A stretch of 56,886 nt of DNA, from assembly GCA_944384525.1 (NCBI GenBank), contig CALWTR010000044.1, positions 1 to 56,886 of the forward strand, given 5' to 3'. Positions 16,288-25,200 of this stretch are shown in pieces. Source of the stretch: an uncultured Clostridia bacterium. Lineage in GTDB: Bacteria > Bacillota > Clostridia > Oscillospirales > CAG-272. A program made the translations under genes and the position numbers. Positions within the stretch are counted from its first letter, which is position 1. The number at the start of each line of letters is the position of its first letter. The notes below the pieces were generated by a model, which did not search any database, was not told the origin of the DNA, and worked only from the letters and a program-made list of their open reading frames with translations.

Positions 16288-16422
16288 GGAAAAGTTATTG
16301 AAAACCGTGCTCCGTATGTCACTGACAGCGGCAGATATGCGGAAAAAGCCATAGAGGCAAACAACCGTGTGAAAAAACTGCATGCTCAGATCATGGAAAA
16401 GGTTTTCGCCTGCGTTTTGTGA
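16288..16422 (+). pseudogene. Decayed coding remnant
   Basis: An open frame of 44 codons ends at TGA 16422 but has no start codon before its last third, and stop codons lie just upstream in frame. The peptide (ENRAPYVTDSGRYAEKAI, then EANNRVKKLHAQIMEKVFAC) is charged, helical-looking and protein-like. The family is not recognised. Together with the neighbouring repeats it suggests a lost accessory gene. Confidence 0.35.
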
Positions 16423-16507
16423 TCAGGCGTGTATTATAACTAGCGTATAATAATTTATTTATAAAAAATGCCGAAATCAAAATATAGAGCAAAAAGCCGC
16501 TCCGGGA

Positions 16508-16537
16508 TTGACACAGAGCGGCCTTTTGTGATATACT
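16508..16537 (+). promoter_or_regulatory. Sigma-A promoter for the heparinase-like gene
   Basis: TTGACA (16508-16513) and TATACT (16532-16537), 18 bp apart. The -35 box lies in the loop of a hairpin whose arms are AAAAGCCGCTC and GAGCGGCCTTTT. Confidence 0.75.
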
Positions 16538-16579
16538 CGCTCTTGAATATAAATATGATACAGACCGGGAGGGCAAAGT

Positions 16580-18379
16580 ATGTTTGACTATACGAGAGAG
16601 CAGGTGCTGGAGGCTCTCAGGGCAAATTCCGGCAGGGATATATGGAGCCTTGATGAAAACAGGATCAGGAATATGCGCGCAAATCCGTTGCTGTCCGACA
16701 ACTTCAGGTCGCTTGAGGAATGCAGGAAATTCTATGCAGAGAGACCGCTTTATTCTATACCGTTTTCCCTTTTCAAGCGCTTTGAGGCGGACGGGGACAG
16801 GACGCAGTTCGAGTATTCGGAGCGCGGTTATTTTATGCACAGAGGCCATCTCAAGACATGGGCGCTGTCTGCGCTTTTGGGAGGCGGAGACGATGACATA
16901 TCCCGGCTCGAGGATACGATATGGGCTATATGTGACGAGTATACCTGGGCGCTTCCGGCTCACATGAGCGGAGACCAGGGGATATATGCCAGCTATCAGC
17001 CGGACAGATATACGATAGATCTCTTTGCCGCCGAGACCGGACAGGCTCTCTCCGAGATAATAAAGCTCCTCGGGAAAAGGCTAAATCCGCTTGTGACCGA
17101 GAGGGCTAGACGCGAGATAAAGGCTAGAATAACGGACAGATATCTGTATTCGGATATGTCCGACTTCTGGTGGTATAAGTCCACCAACAACTGGGCGGCG
17201 GTATGCGCCGGCTCGGTAGGCATGGCATCGATATGCGAGATCGAAGACGAGGAAAAACTCGCGGATGTAATAATGAAGACGCTGGTTTCGATGAGGAGCT
17301 TTATGTCCGGTTTTACGGACGACGGAGTCTGCCTTGAGGGAATGGGATACTGGCATTACGGCTTCGGATATTTCTGTTATTACGCAGATATGCTGAGCCG
17401 CAGGACTGGAGGAAAAATAGATCTCTTCTCTGAAGAAAAGACCAAAAAAGTCGCGCTTTTCCCATTCAAAATGTTTTTTTATGGCAGCAGGACGGTCAGT
17501 TTTTCCGACGGAGGGAGCCGCGGCGGTATAGGTGCGGGCTTTATCTCGTTTCTGTCGGAAAAATACGGGAAAATAGATATACCGGCCGGTGTAAATATGA
17601 CCGAAACAGTCGATCGGGAGGGCTGTCACAGATTTGCAAGGGATCTTCGCAGCTTTATATGGTGCCCGTCTGAGCGCCCCACGGAGACTGACGGGACGCG
17701 GCGTATATATACTTTCGACTGCGCACAGTGGTACGTTGCGAGCGGAAAGGACAATTTCGGAGTAGCTGCAAAGGCGGGGAACAACAATGAGCCGCACAAC
17801 CATAATGATATCGGACATTTTATAACGTTTAAAAACGGAAACGAGTTTTTCTGCGATCTAGGCTCCGGCGAGTACAGCAAGCAGTATTTCGGCAGAGAGC
17901 GATATACCTTCCCTCACTGCGGCTCGCAGGGACATAGTGTTCCGATAATAAACGGAAAATTCCAGGCCGCGGGCAAGGACTCTTTCGCGGAGGATGTAAA
18001 GGTGACGGACAGAGGCATAGCGATGGAATTTCGCCGCGCTTACCGTGAGGATTCGCTTGTATCCTTGACCAGAAAGATCGATTTTGATCCGGAAATACCT
18101 CGGCTCACCGTGACGGACAGCTTTCGATTTGCCGCCGCTCCGGAGAGCTTTGTAGAGCGCTTTGTCACAAAGGCGGATGTCTCGGTCGGGGACGGTGAGA
18201 TAGTACTGAGCGTGGGAGACGACACAATGAAAATGAGCTTTGATGCGGCGCTGTTCTCTCCGTCCGTCAGTGATGTGGAGACGGCGGATCATGGCGGAAG
18301 ACCGCTCCTTTTCCGCTGTATCGACCTTACACTGAAAGCACCCGGGACTGATGGAGAATTCAGTTTTGTCATATCCTGA
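16580..18379 (+). CDS. Heparinase II/III-like protein (putative polysaccharide lyase)
   Basis: A 599-residue protein with the two-domain layout of heparinase II/III-type lyases: an N-terminal alpha/alpha toroid and a C-terminal beta-sandwich. Seen: NNWAAVCAGSVGMA, EGMGYWHYGFGYF, the strongly conserved GNNNEPHNHNDIGHF (about 399-413) and CGSQGHSVPIING. Family members cleave uronate-containing polysaccharides by beta-elimination. There is no signal peptide, so it should act in the cytoplasm on imported oligosaccharides. ATG 16580 follows GGGAGGG. It is monocistronic, with its own promoter and terminator, and no transporter or other carbohydrate gene is adjacent. The substrate is unknown. Confidence 0.82.
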   Translation: MFDYTREQVLEALRANSGRDIWSLDENRIRNMRANPLLSDNFRSLEECRKFYAERPLYSIPFSLFKRFEADGDRTQFEYSERGYFMHRGHLKTWALSALLGGGDDDISRLEDTIWAICDEYTWALPAHMSGDQGIYASYQPDRYTIDLFAAETGQALSEIIKLLGKRLNPLVTERARREIKARITDRYLYSDMSDFWWYKSTNNWAAVCAGSVGMASICEIEDEEKLADVIMKTLVSMRSFMSGFTDDGVCLEGMGYWHYGFGYFCYYADMLSRRTGGKIDLFSEEKTKKVALFPFKMFFYGSRTVSFSDGGSRGGIGAGFISFLSEKYGKIDIPAGVNMTETVDREGCHRFARDLRSFIWCPSERPTETDGTRRIYTFDCAQWYVASGKDNFGVAAKAGNNNEPHNHNDIGHFITFKNGNEFFCDLGSGEYSKQYFGRERYTFPHCGSQGHSVPIINGKFQAAGKDSFAEDVKVTDRGIAMEFRRAYREDSLVSLTRKIDFDPEIPRLTVTDSFRFAAAPESFVERFVTKADVSVGDGEIVLSVGDDTMKMSFDAALFSPSVSDVETADHGGRPLLFRCIDLTLKAPGTDGEFSFVIS

Positions 18380-18411
18380 AGCTATAAGGATGTATATACG
18401 CAAAAAATCGG

Positions 18412-18438
18412 AAAGGCGCGGCATATGCCGCGCTTTTT
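18412..18438 (+). terminator. Rho-independent terminator
   Basis: GCGCGGCAT/ATGCCGCGC perfect palindrome (18416-18433) followed by TTTTT, 36 nt after the heparinase-like stop. Confidence 0.88.
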
Positions 18439-18539
18439 GCGTGTTGCTGACGTATCGTTGCAGTGCCTCTGGGAAATACTTCAAATAAAAGGCCGGTTCA
18501 AATACCGGAGAGCGCGGCTGTACGCGCACGGAGGAGCAG

Positions 18540-19853
18540 ATGGCAAATGCAGACGGTATGATCTCAGACTGCCGTTCGGCCGCGGAGGTAGCCGCAAAGG
18601 CGGGAGAGATACTTATAAGGGCAGGTTCCGAGACTCACCGCGTCGAGGATACGCTGGTCAGGATGATGTCCGCGCATTCGGACAGCTCTGAGGCGCTCGT
18701 GTTTTCGACCGGATTCACTCTGAGCGCTTGCGCGGAAGGAAAAGAAACGGTCACCTTGACCCGCCGCGTATTCGGATCCGTTACGGATATAGGCGATATA
18801 TGCCGGGTGAATTCCGTCTCGCGCGATTTCTGCTCAGGCAGGATAGACAGCGCTGAGGCGCTGAGACGGCTTTCACTCATAGAAGAAAGGGCGGGTCTTC
18901 CGCCGGTATGGAGCGCTGTACTTACATGCATAGCCTCCGGGGGATTTGCGCTTGTGTACGGCAGGGATGCGTACGAGACGGCAGGAGCGGCGCTGTGCGG
19001 GGCTGTGCTTTCGCTTTTCAGCGTTTTTTTGAGCAGGATAATACGCGGAGATTTTCTGATAAACGTGCTCGGGTCAGCCGCCGCTACTGTCCTTTCTGTC
19101 AGTATAGCTTTTGCATATGCGAGTTTTTCGGGCGGATATCAGCTCAGGATACAGTATATGATAATAGGCTCGATAATACCCCTGCTCCCTGGAATAACTG
19201 TGACCAACGCGGTGCGAGATACGCTTTACGGAGATTATATATCGGCGACATCGAGAGGACTTGAGGCGTTGCTGTCAGCCGTTTCCATAGCGGTCGGAGT
19301 GTTCCTTGGACTTAAGTTGTCGGCCGCCGGAGGCGCGGCGGCAAATATGAATTTGAGCTTTATCTCCTCACCGAGCACTCCTTTTGAAATATTTATGACT
19401 TCCGTTGCCGCCGGGATATCTGCCGCGGCATTCGCGGCCTTGCTCGATGTTCCGGCAGGTTATATACCTCCGTGTGCGCTGTGCGGCGCCGGCGTGTGGG
19501 CAGTATATGTGCTCTGCCTTGCATGGGGGCTCAGCGAGGGGTCGGCTGTACTTTCGGCTTCCGCCGCTGCGGACGCGGTAGCATGGATCATGGCAAGGCA
19601 TTACCGTATACCGGTGACACCGTTTTTGATAAGCGGAGTGATAGCACTTGTACCCGGGATAGGGCTTTACAAGACGGTATATTTTCTCTTTCTCGGAGAT
19701 ACCGGCGCGGTTTATTCGTCGCTTGAGGAGACTGTGGTCGCCGCGGGCGCGATAGCTGTTGCGGTCTTTGCGGTAGATGCGGGGATCGCGTCGTTCAAAA
19801 GGATCCGTGCAAGTATACGCTCGCGGCGCAGGCAGGTGAGCCGCGGTATTTGA
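18540..19853 (+). CDS. Threonine/serine exporter, ThrE family (fused form)
   Basis: 437-residue exporter. The N-terminal cytoplasmic segment and first membrane half (ThrE, DUF1212) have the motif AGSETHRVEDTLVRM, SRDFCSGRIDSAEALRRL and IIGSIIPLLPGITVTNAVRD. The second membrane half (ThrE_2, DUF3815) has PVTPFLISGVIALVPGIGLY. Many Firmicutes encode the halves as two genes; here they are one polypeptide, as in actinobacterial ThrE. ATG 18540 is preceded by GGAGGAG. About ten TM segments are visible. It is monocistronic between two terminators. Export of threonine/serine is inferred from the family. Confidence 0.9.
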   Translation: MANADGMISDCRSAAEVAAKAGEILIRAGSETHRVEDTLVRMMSAHSDSSEALVFSTGFTLSACAEGKETVTLTRRVFGSVTDIGDICRVNSVSRDFCSGRIDSAEALRRLSLIEERAGLPPVWSAVLTCIASGGFALVYGRDAYETAGAALCGAVLSLFSVFLSRIIRGDFLINVLGSAAATVLSVSIAFAYASFSGGYQLRIQYMIIGSIIPLLPGITVTNAVRDTLYGDYISATSRGLEALLSAVSIAVGVFLGLKLSAAGGAAANMNLSFISSPSTPFEIFMTSVAAGISAAAFAALLDVPAGYIPPCALCGAGVWAVYVLCLAWGLSEGSAVLSASAAADAVAWIMARHYRIPVTPFLISGVIALVPGIGLYKTVYFLFLGDTGAVYSSLEETVVAAGAIAVAVFAVDAGIASFKRIRASIRSRRRQVSRGI

Positions 19854-19875
19854 GGGCGCCGATCTTTAAAGACAG

Positions 19876-19913
19876 AAAACCGCGGGTCATATCTGAATGA
19901 GACCCGCGGTTTT
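19876..19913. terminator. Bidirectional terminator
   Basis: 13-bp perfect stem AAAACCGCGGGTC / GACCCGCGGTTTT with a 12-nt loop, between the converging ThrE and tagO genes. A/T-runs on both sides let it serve both. Confidence 0.9.
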
Positions 19914-19930
19914 ACGTTTCTTTTTCAGCA

Positions 19931-20860
19931 TCAGCTGATCGGGTGGAGCAGTGCCGCATATACTCCGATCCCCGCGCAGACAGCCGAGACTGCGACGAGA
20001 AATCTTACCGCTCCAGGATGCGAAAACCCGCGCATGACGAGACGGTGATGAATATGTCCCTTGTCCGGGCGAAACGGGTTCTTTCCGGACAGGATCCTGC
20101 GCGAGACTGAAAATATCATATCTGCCATCGGAAGCGGGATGAAAAGGCTGCTTGCAGCAAGATATACACCATCGCCCATCGTCAGCGTCAGCACGGCGAT
20201 CGCATAGCCGAGAAATTGCGATCCGGTATCTCCCATAAATGTTTTCGCCCGGTAGCGATTGAAAGGGATAAAGCCTATTACTGAAGCTAGCAGTATCAGG
20301 GCGAGAGGGAAGACCGCGGGGTTTCCGGCGAAGAAGGTGTATACCGTAGTCGCGAGAAAAAATACGGCGCTCTCTCCTGCGGCCAGTCCATCGAGCCCGT
20401 CGGAAAAATTAAGCGCGTTTATCAGAGTGACCGTCTTTATAAAAGCATAAGCGGTGCAGGCGGTCTGCGGGAGCATGAGGATGTCGAATCCGAATCCGAA
20501 CGCGTTCGGCATATCGATGATGGATACCGCCAGGTAAGCGGCGCAACATTGGCCGATAAGCTTGACTCCGGGCGGGAGAGGATATATATCGTCACTGACT
20601 CCGAGGGCCGCGATTATCGCCCCGCCGGAGATCAGCGCCGCCGTCTCTGATGATAAAGGATCGGTGAAAATGAGTGCTGAGACGGCAAAGGCGGCAAAAA
20701 ACGCAAGTCCGCCGAGACGGGGCATCGGGGTAGAATGCATTCTTCGCGAATCGCTGGGGATATCAATGGCTCCTGTGACGGCTGAGAGTTTCATAGTCAC
20801 AGGGGACAGCAGAATAGATATTGCAAATGGCAAACAGAACATCAGGATAATGTGTGTCAT
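19931..20860 (-). CDS. tagO: Undecaprenyl-phosphate N-acetylhexosamine-1-phosphate transferase
   Basis: MraY/WecA-family membrane enzyme that starts teichoic-acid or other surface-glycan synthesis by moving GlcNAc-1-P from UDP-GlcNAc to undecaprenyl phosphate. Seen: RRMHSTPMPRLGG, LGVSDD (substrate Asp pair), NALNFSDGLDGLAAG, FMGDTGSQFLG and the C-terminal loop PDKGHIHHRL that selects GlcNAc-type substrates. It has 309 residues and about ten TM helices. ATG 20860 lies 8 nt after the trpS terminator hairpin and has no recognisable Shine-Dalgarno, which is odd. An internal Met7 is no better. No teichoic-acid genes are adjacent. Confidence 0.93.
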   Translation of the reverse strand: MTHIILMFCLPFAISILLSPVTMKLSAVTGAIDIPSDSRRMHSTPMPRLGGLAFFAAFAVSALIFTDPLSSETAALISGGAIIAALGVSDDIYPLPPGVKLIGQCCAAYLAVSIIDMPNAFGFGFDILMLPQTACTAYAFIKTVTLINALNFSDGLDGLAAGESAVFFLATTVYTFFAGNPAVFPLALILLASVIGFIPFNRYRAKTFMGDTGSQFLGYAIAVLTLTMGDGVYLAASSLFIPLPMADMIFSVSRRILSGKNPFRPDKGHIHHRLVMRGFSHPGAVRFLVAVSAVCAGIGVYAALLHPIS

Positions 20861-20867
20861 GACAAAT

Positions 20868-20903
20868 AAAAAGACCGTACACTTGTTCAGTGAGCGGTCT
20901 TTT
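20868..20903 (-). terminator. trpS terminator
   Basis: AAAAGACCG/CGGTCTTTT outer stem with an inner CACT/AGTG stem, followed on the minus strand by TTTTTATTTG. It ends directly before the tagO start. Confidence 0.75.
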
Positions 20904-20919
20904 ATCCTTTTTTCGAACT

Positions 20920-21915
20920 TTAGTTTACAAAACCTATCTTTCTCCTGACTTTGGACATGGTGCGCCGTGCGTATGACGCCGCCTCTTCCGCGCCTGCTTT
21001 CATAACTGACTCCAGATATGCCTTGTCCTTGATTATGCGGTCGAACTCACATCTTACAGGAGCGAGTCCGTCTGCGCACACCTCTCCGACGGCGCTTTTG
21101 AAATCTCCGTAGCCGCGCCCTTCGAATTCGCGCTCTATATCGGACATGCTCTTTCCGGTAAAGGCGTGATATATCGTCATAAGGTTATTGATCCCGTCTT
21201 TACCTTCCTCGTATTTTACAGCTGAGCCGGAATCTGTGACGGCGCGGCGGAATTTTCTCATTATATCGTCTTTTGAGTCGAGGATATAAACGACGGCGTT
21301 CTGGTTTTCGTCGGATTTTGACATTTTGGAGGTGGGGTCGGCGAGAGACATTATTTTCATGGTGTCCTTTGCGATATATCCCTCCGGAATTGTGAAAGTA
21401 TCGCCGTATATCTGGTTAAATCTATTTGCGACGTCCCGCGTAAGCTCAAGGTGCTGTTTCTGATCTATCCCGACCGGTACAAGATCGGTTTGATAGAGAA
21501 GTATATCTGCCGCCATCAGTGACGGATAGGTAAAAAGACCTGCATTGATATTCTGCGCGTTTTTTGCGCTTTTATCCTTGAATTGCGTCATTCTTGAAAG
21601 CTCGCCGAACATAGTATAGCAGTCGAGTATCCATCCGAGCTCTGCGTGTGCGGGCACCTGCGACTGAACAAAAAGCGTGTTTTTCTGAGGATCGAGGCCG
21701 CAGGCGATATAGAGCGCAAGCGTCTCATATGTTCTGCGTCTGAGGTCTGCTGGGACCTGACGTACTGTTATCGCGTGAAGATCGACGACACAGTAAAAGC
21801 ATTTATACTCATCGGAAAATTCCTTGAAATTTTTAATTGCTCCGATATAGTTGCCTATCGTCAGATTTCCCGATGGCTGAACTCCGGAAAAAACAAGCTT
21901 GCGGTCACCTATCAT
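20920..21915 (-). CDS. trpS: Tryptophanyl-tRNA synthetase
   Basis: Class I aminoacyl-tRNA synthetase charging tRNA-Trp. At 331 residues it has the usual bacterial length. Seen: the HIGH-type motif PSGNLTIGNYIG (14-25), YTMFGELSRMTQFKDKS, LVPVGIDQKQHLELTRDVA, and the KMSKS loop SKMSKSDEN near residue 196. ATG 21915 follows a GGATTGGAG site. It has a perfect sigma-A promoter only about 60 nt upstream. That leader is too short for a T-box, so tryptophan-starvation control of that type is unlikely. Confidence 0.97.
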   Translation of the reverse strand: MIGDRKLVFSGVQPSGNLTIGNYIGAIKNFKEFSDEYKCFYCVVDLHAITVRQVPADLRRRTYETLALYIACGLDPQKNTLFVQSQVPAHAELGWILDCYTMFGELSRMTQFKDKSAKNAQNINAGLFTYPSLMAADILLYQTDLVPVGIDQKQHLELTRDVANRFNQIYGDTFTIPEGYIAKDTMKIMSLADPTSKMSKSDENQNAVVYILDSKDDIMRKFRRAVTDSGSAVKYEEGKDGINNLMTIYHAFTGKSMSDIEREFEGRGYGDFKSAVGEVCADGLAPVRCEFDRIIKDKAYLESVMKAGAEEAASYARRTMSKVRRKIGFVN

Positions 21916-21978
21916 TTTTTAATCTCCAATCCTTAAGCGCCTGCGAAAGCGGCGCATTCAATCATATTTGCAATAAAG

Positions 21979-22007
21979 ATTATACAACCGCACGATAGTT
22001 TTGTCAA
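21979..22007 (-). promoter_or_regulatory. Sigma-A promoter for trpS
   Basis: On the minus strand, TTGACA (22007-22002) and TATAAT (21984-21979), 17 bp apart. The leader carries a GCGCC/GGCGC hairpin at about 21938-21956. Confidence 0.9.
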
Positions 22008-22124
22008 CATGAAAGGAGGAGCGGAAGAGGCTTAAATCAGTTCGATGCTCCGTGGGACGGGACGCGGTTTGATGCTTGTACAGGAACACTTTTGAAAATC
22101 GACTGTAATTATCCGTAATTATAT

Positions 22125-22164
22125 AGTAAAGGTACTTTACTTTTAAACAAATCTGTGCTATAAT
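22125..22164 (+). promoter_or_regulatory. nifJ: nifJ promoter with overlapping palindrome
   Basis: TTTACT (22136-22141) and TATAAT (22159-22164), 17 bp apart; TGC before TATAAT gives an extended -10. AGTAAAG-GTA-CTTTACT (22125-22141) is a perfect 7-bp inverted repeat covering the -35 box, a likely repressor site. The rest of the 325-bp gap (21916-22240) holds the trpS promoter and a 5' mRNA hairpin (TGAAGAG/CTCTTCA, 22173-22192). Confidence 0.72.
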
Positions 22165-22240
22165 GCTAAAGATGAAGAGACCTCACTCTTCACCGGATGT
22201 AAAAATAAATGAATACATATAATAAACGGAGGTTCTATCT

Positions 22241-25200
22241 ATGATAGAAAGAAGAAAGCTTTCTATGGACGGCAATACCGCCGCCGCGCATGTTTCCTAT
22301 GCGTTTACGGAAGTGGCTGCCATCTATCCGATCACTCCTTCCAGCCCTATGGCAGAGGTGACGGACACCTGGTCTGCGTCCAACAAAAATATTTTCGGCG
22401 AGGAGGCCAAGAATATTTTCGGGGACAATGTCAAGGTCGTTGAGATGCAGTCGGAGGCCGGCGCCGCAGGCGCGGTACACGGTTCTCTTGCCGCAGGCGC
22501 GCTTACTACCACCTATACCGCATCACAGGGACTTCTCTTGATGATCCCGAACATGTACAAGATAGCAGGAGAGCTCCTCCCCTGCGTTATCCATGTTTCC
22601 GCAAGATGCGTAGCGTCTCATGCGCTCAATATTTTCGGAGACCACTCGGACGTATACGCGTGCCGTCAGACCGGTTTCGCCATGCTCGCCGAGACCAACC
22701 CGCAGGAGATCATGGACCTCGGCGCGGTAGCTCATCTTTCGACTATAAAAGGCAGAGTTCCTTTTATCAACTTCTTTGACGGATTCCGTACCTCTCATGA
22801 GATACAGAAGATAGAGGCGTGGGACTATAAGGATCTCGCCGAAATGGTAGATATGGATGCTGTCGAGGCATTCCGCAGCCGCGCCATCAATCCGGAGCAT
22901 CCGGTACTCCGCGGATCTGCTGAGAACGGAGATATATTCTTCCAGCACAGAGAGGCATGCAACAAGTATTATGACGCGCTCCCCGCTATCGTAGAGGAGT
23001 ATATGAACAAAGTCAACGAGAAGCTCGGCACCGACTATCGTCTCTTCAACTATTACGGAGCCGCTGATGCTGACCGCGTTATCGTTGCAATGGGTTCTGT
23101 CTGCGATACCGCAGAGGAGGTCATAGATTATCTGAACGCTCACGGCGAGAAGGTCGGACTGCTCAAAGTAAGGCTTTACAGACCGTTCGTAGCCGAGAAG
23201 TTTGCAGAGGCACTCCCCAAGACGGTCAAGAAGATAGCCGTTCTTGACAGGACTAAGGAGCCCGGCGCTCTTGGAGAGCCGCTTTATCTTGATGTTGTAG
23301 CCGCACTTTCGAAAACCGGCAGAGACAATATCCTCGTTGTCGGAGGACGTTACGGACTCGGCTCAAAGGATACGCCTCCTTCCAGCATATTCGCCGTATA
23401 TGAGAATCTTGCCGCAAAGACGCCGAAGAGCAACTTTACTATCGGCATAGTAGACGATGTTACCGGACATTCGCTCACGGAGAAGGCTTGCCCCGATACC
23501 GTACCTGCCGGCACGATATCCTGCAAGTTCTGGGGACTCGGCGGAGACGGTACTGTCGGAGCTAACAAGAACTCCATAAAGATCATAGGAGACCACACCG
23601 ACAAGTATATCCAGGCGTATTTCCAGTATGACTCCAAGAAGACCGGAGGCGTTACGATATCTCATCTGAGATTCGGAGACTCACCGATAAAGTCCACATA
23701 TTATATTACAAAGGCAGACTTCGTCGCGTGCCACAACCCCTCATACATGCTCAAGGGCTACAAGATAGTCGAGGATGTCAAGCCGGGCGGTATCTTCCTG
23801 CTCAACTGCCAGTGGAGCGACGAGGAGCTAAACAAACACCTCAGCGCAGAGACCAAGAAGTACATAGCCGACAATAAGATCAAGTTCTATACCGTGAACG
23901 CGATCGACAAGGCGGCTGAGATAGGCATGGGCAAGAGAACGAATACGATACTCCAGTCTGCGTTCTTTGCACTTGCAAATATCATGCCGATCGACAAGGC
24001 TGTCGAGTACATGAAGTACATGGCTAAGAAGTCCTATCTTAAGAAGGGCGAGGACGTTGTCGCAATGAACTATAAGGCGATAGATGCAGGCGTTGACGCG
24101 ATCCATGAGGTCACCGTTCCCGCGGCATGGTCTTCTGCAAAGGCAGATGTTCAGGAGAACAAGATAACCGGAAAGAGAGCGGACCTTGTAGATTTCGTTA
24201 AGAATATAGTAATTCCCGTAGGCGACATGCAGGGTGACTCACTTAAGGTCAGCGCATTCGAGAAGTATGTTGACGGTACGTTCCCGCAGGGCGCCGCAGC
24301 TTATGAGAAGCGCGGAGTTGCTGTTTCCGTTCCGGTATGGCATGCTGAAAACTGCATACAGTGCAACCAGTGCGCGTTCGTGTGCCCTCACGCAGCTATC
24401 CGTCCTTTCGCTATGGATGAGAAGGAGGCTGCTGCCGCTCCTGCCGAGACCAAGTTCACCGCAAAGATGACCGGCAAGGGCTGCGAGAATTATAAGTTCA
24501 CGATAGCAGTGAGCCCGCTCGACTGTATGGGATGTACGCTCTGCGTAAAGGCGTGCCCGACCAAACCTGAGAAGAGGGCGCTCGAGATGGTTCCTCAGGA
24601 GAGCCAGCTCGCACAGCAGAAGGTATTCGACTATGCGGTCGCTAATGTAAAAGAAAAGAAGGGTCTCCCGTTTGCAGATACGACGGTCAAGGGCTCGCAG
24701 TTCAAACAGCCGCTGCTCGAGTTCTCCGGCTCCTGCGCAGGATGCGCCGAGACTTCTTATGCAAGACTCATCACTCAGCTCTTCGGTGAGAGGATGTATA
24801 TATCCAACGCGACCGGATGCTCCTCCATATGGGGCGGCTCCGCGCCTGCAACTCCTTACACCGTAAATAACGGCTCCGGCCACGGTCCCGCATGGGCGAA
24901 CTCGCTTTTTGAGGACAACGCTGAGCACGGCTTCGGTATGTATATCGGACAGAAGACGTTAAGAGAGAGACTTATCGGATATGTCAAGGAGCTCCTTGAG
25001 AAGGTAGAGGATGCCGACAAGAAGGCAGTCATCGAGGAATACCTCGCTACTAAGGACGACGGAAAGCTCAACGCCGCCGCTACGGATAAGCTCGTAAAGA
25101 TGCTCGAGTCCTGCGATTGCAAGGATGAGCTCAAGGATAAGATACTCAAGCACAAGGATTACCTCTCCAAGAAGTCCATATGGATCTTCGGAGGAGACGG

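Noticed and set aside
21916-21980. T-box leader for trpS
   Set aside because: Only about 60 nt lie between the promoter and the gene. No specifier loop or TGG-containing T-box sequence is seen.
24239-24928. Minus-strand 229-codon frame inside nifJ
   Set aside because: It is antisense to the ferredoxin and TPP domains of PFOR and follows from that gene's codon bias.
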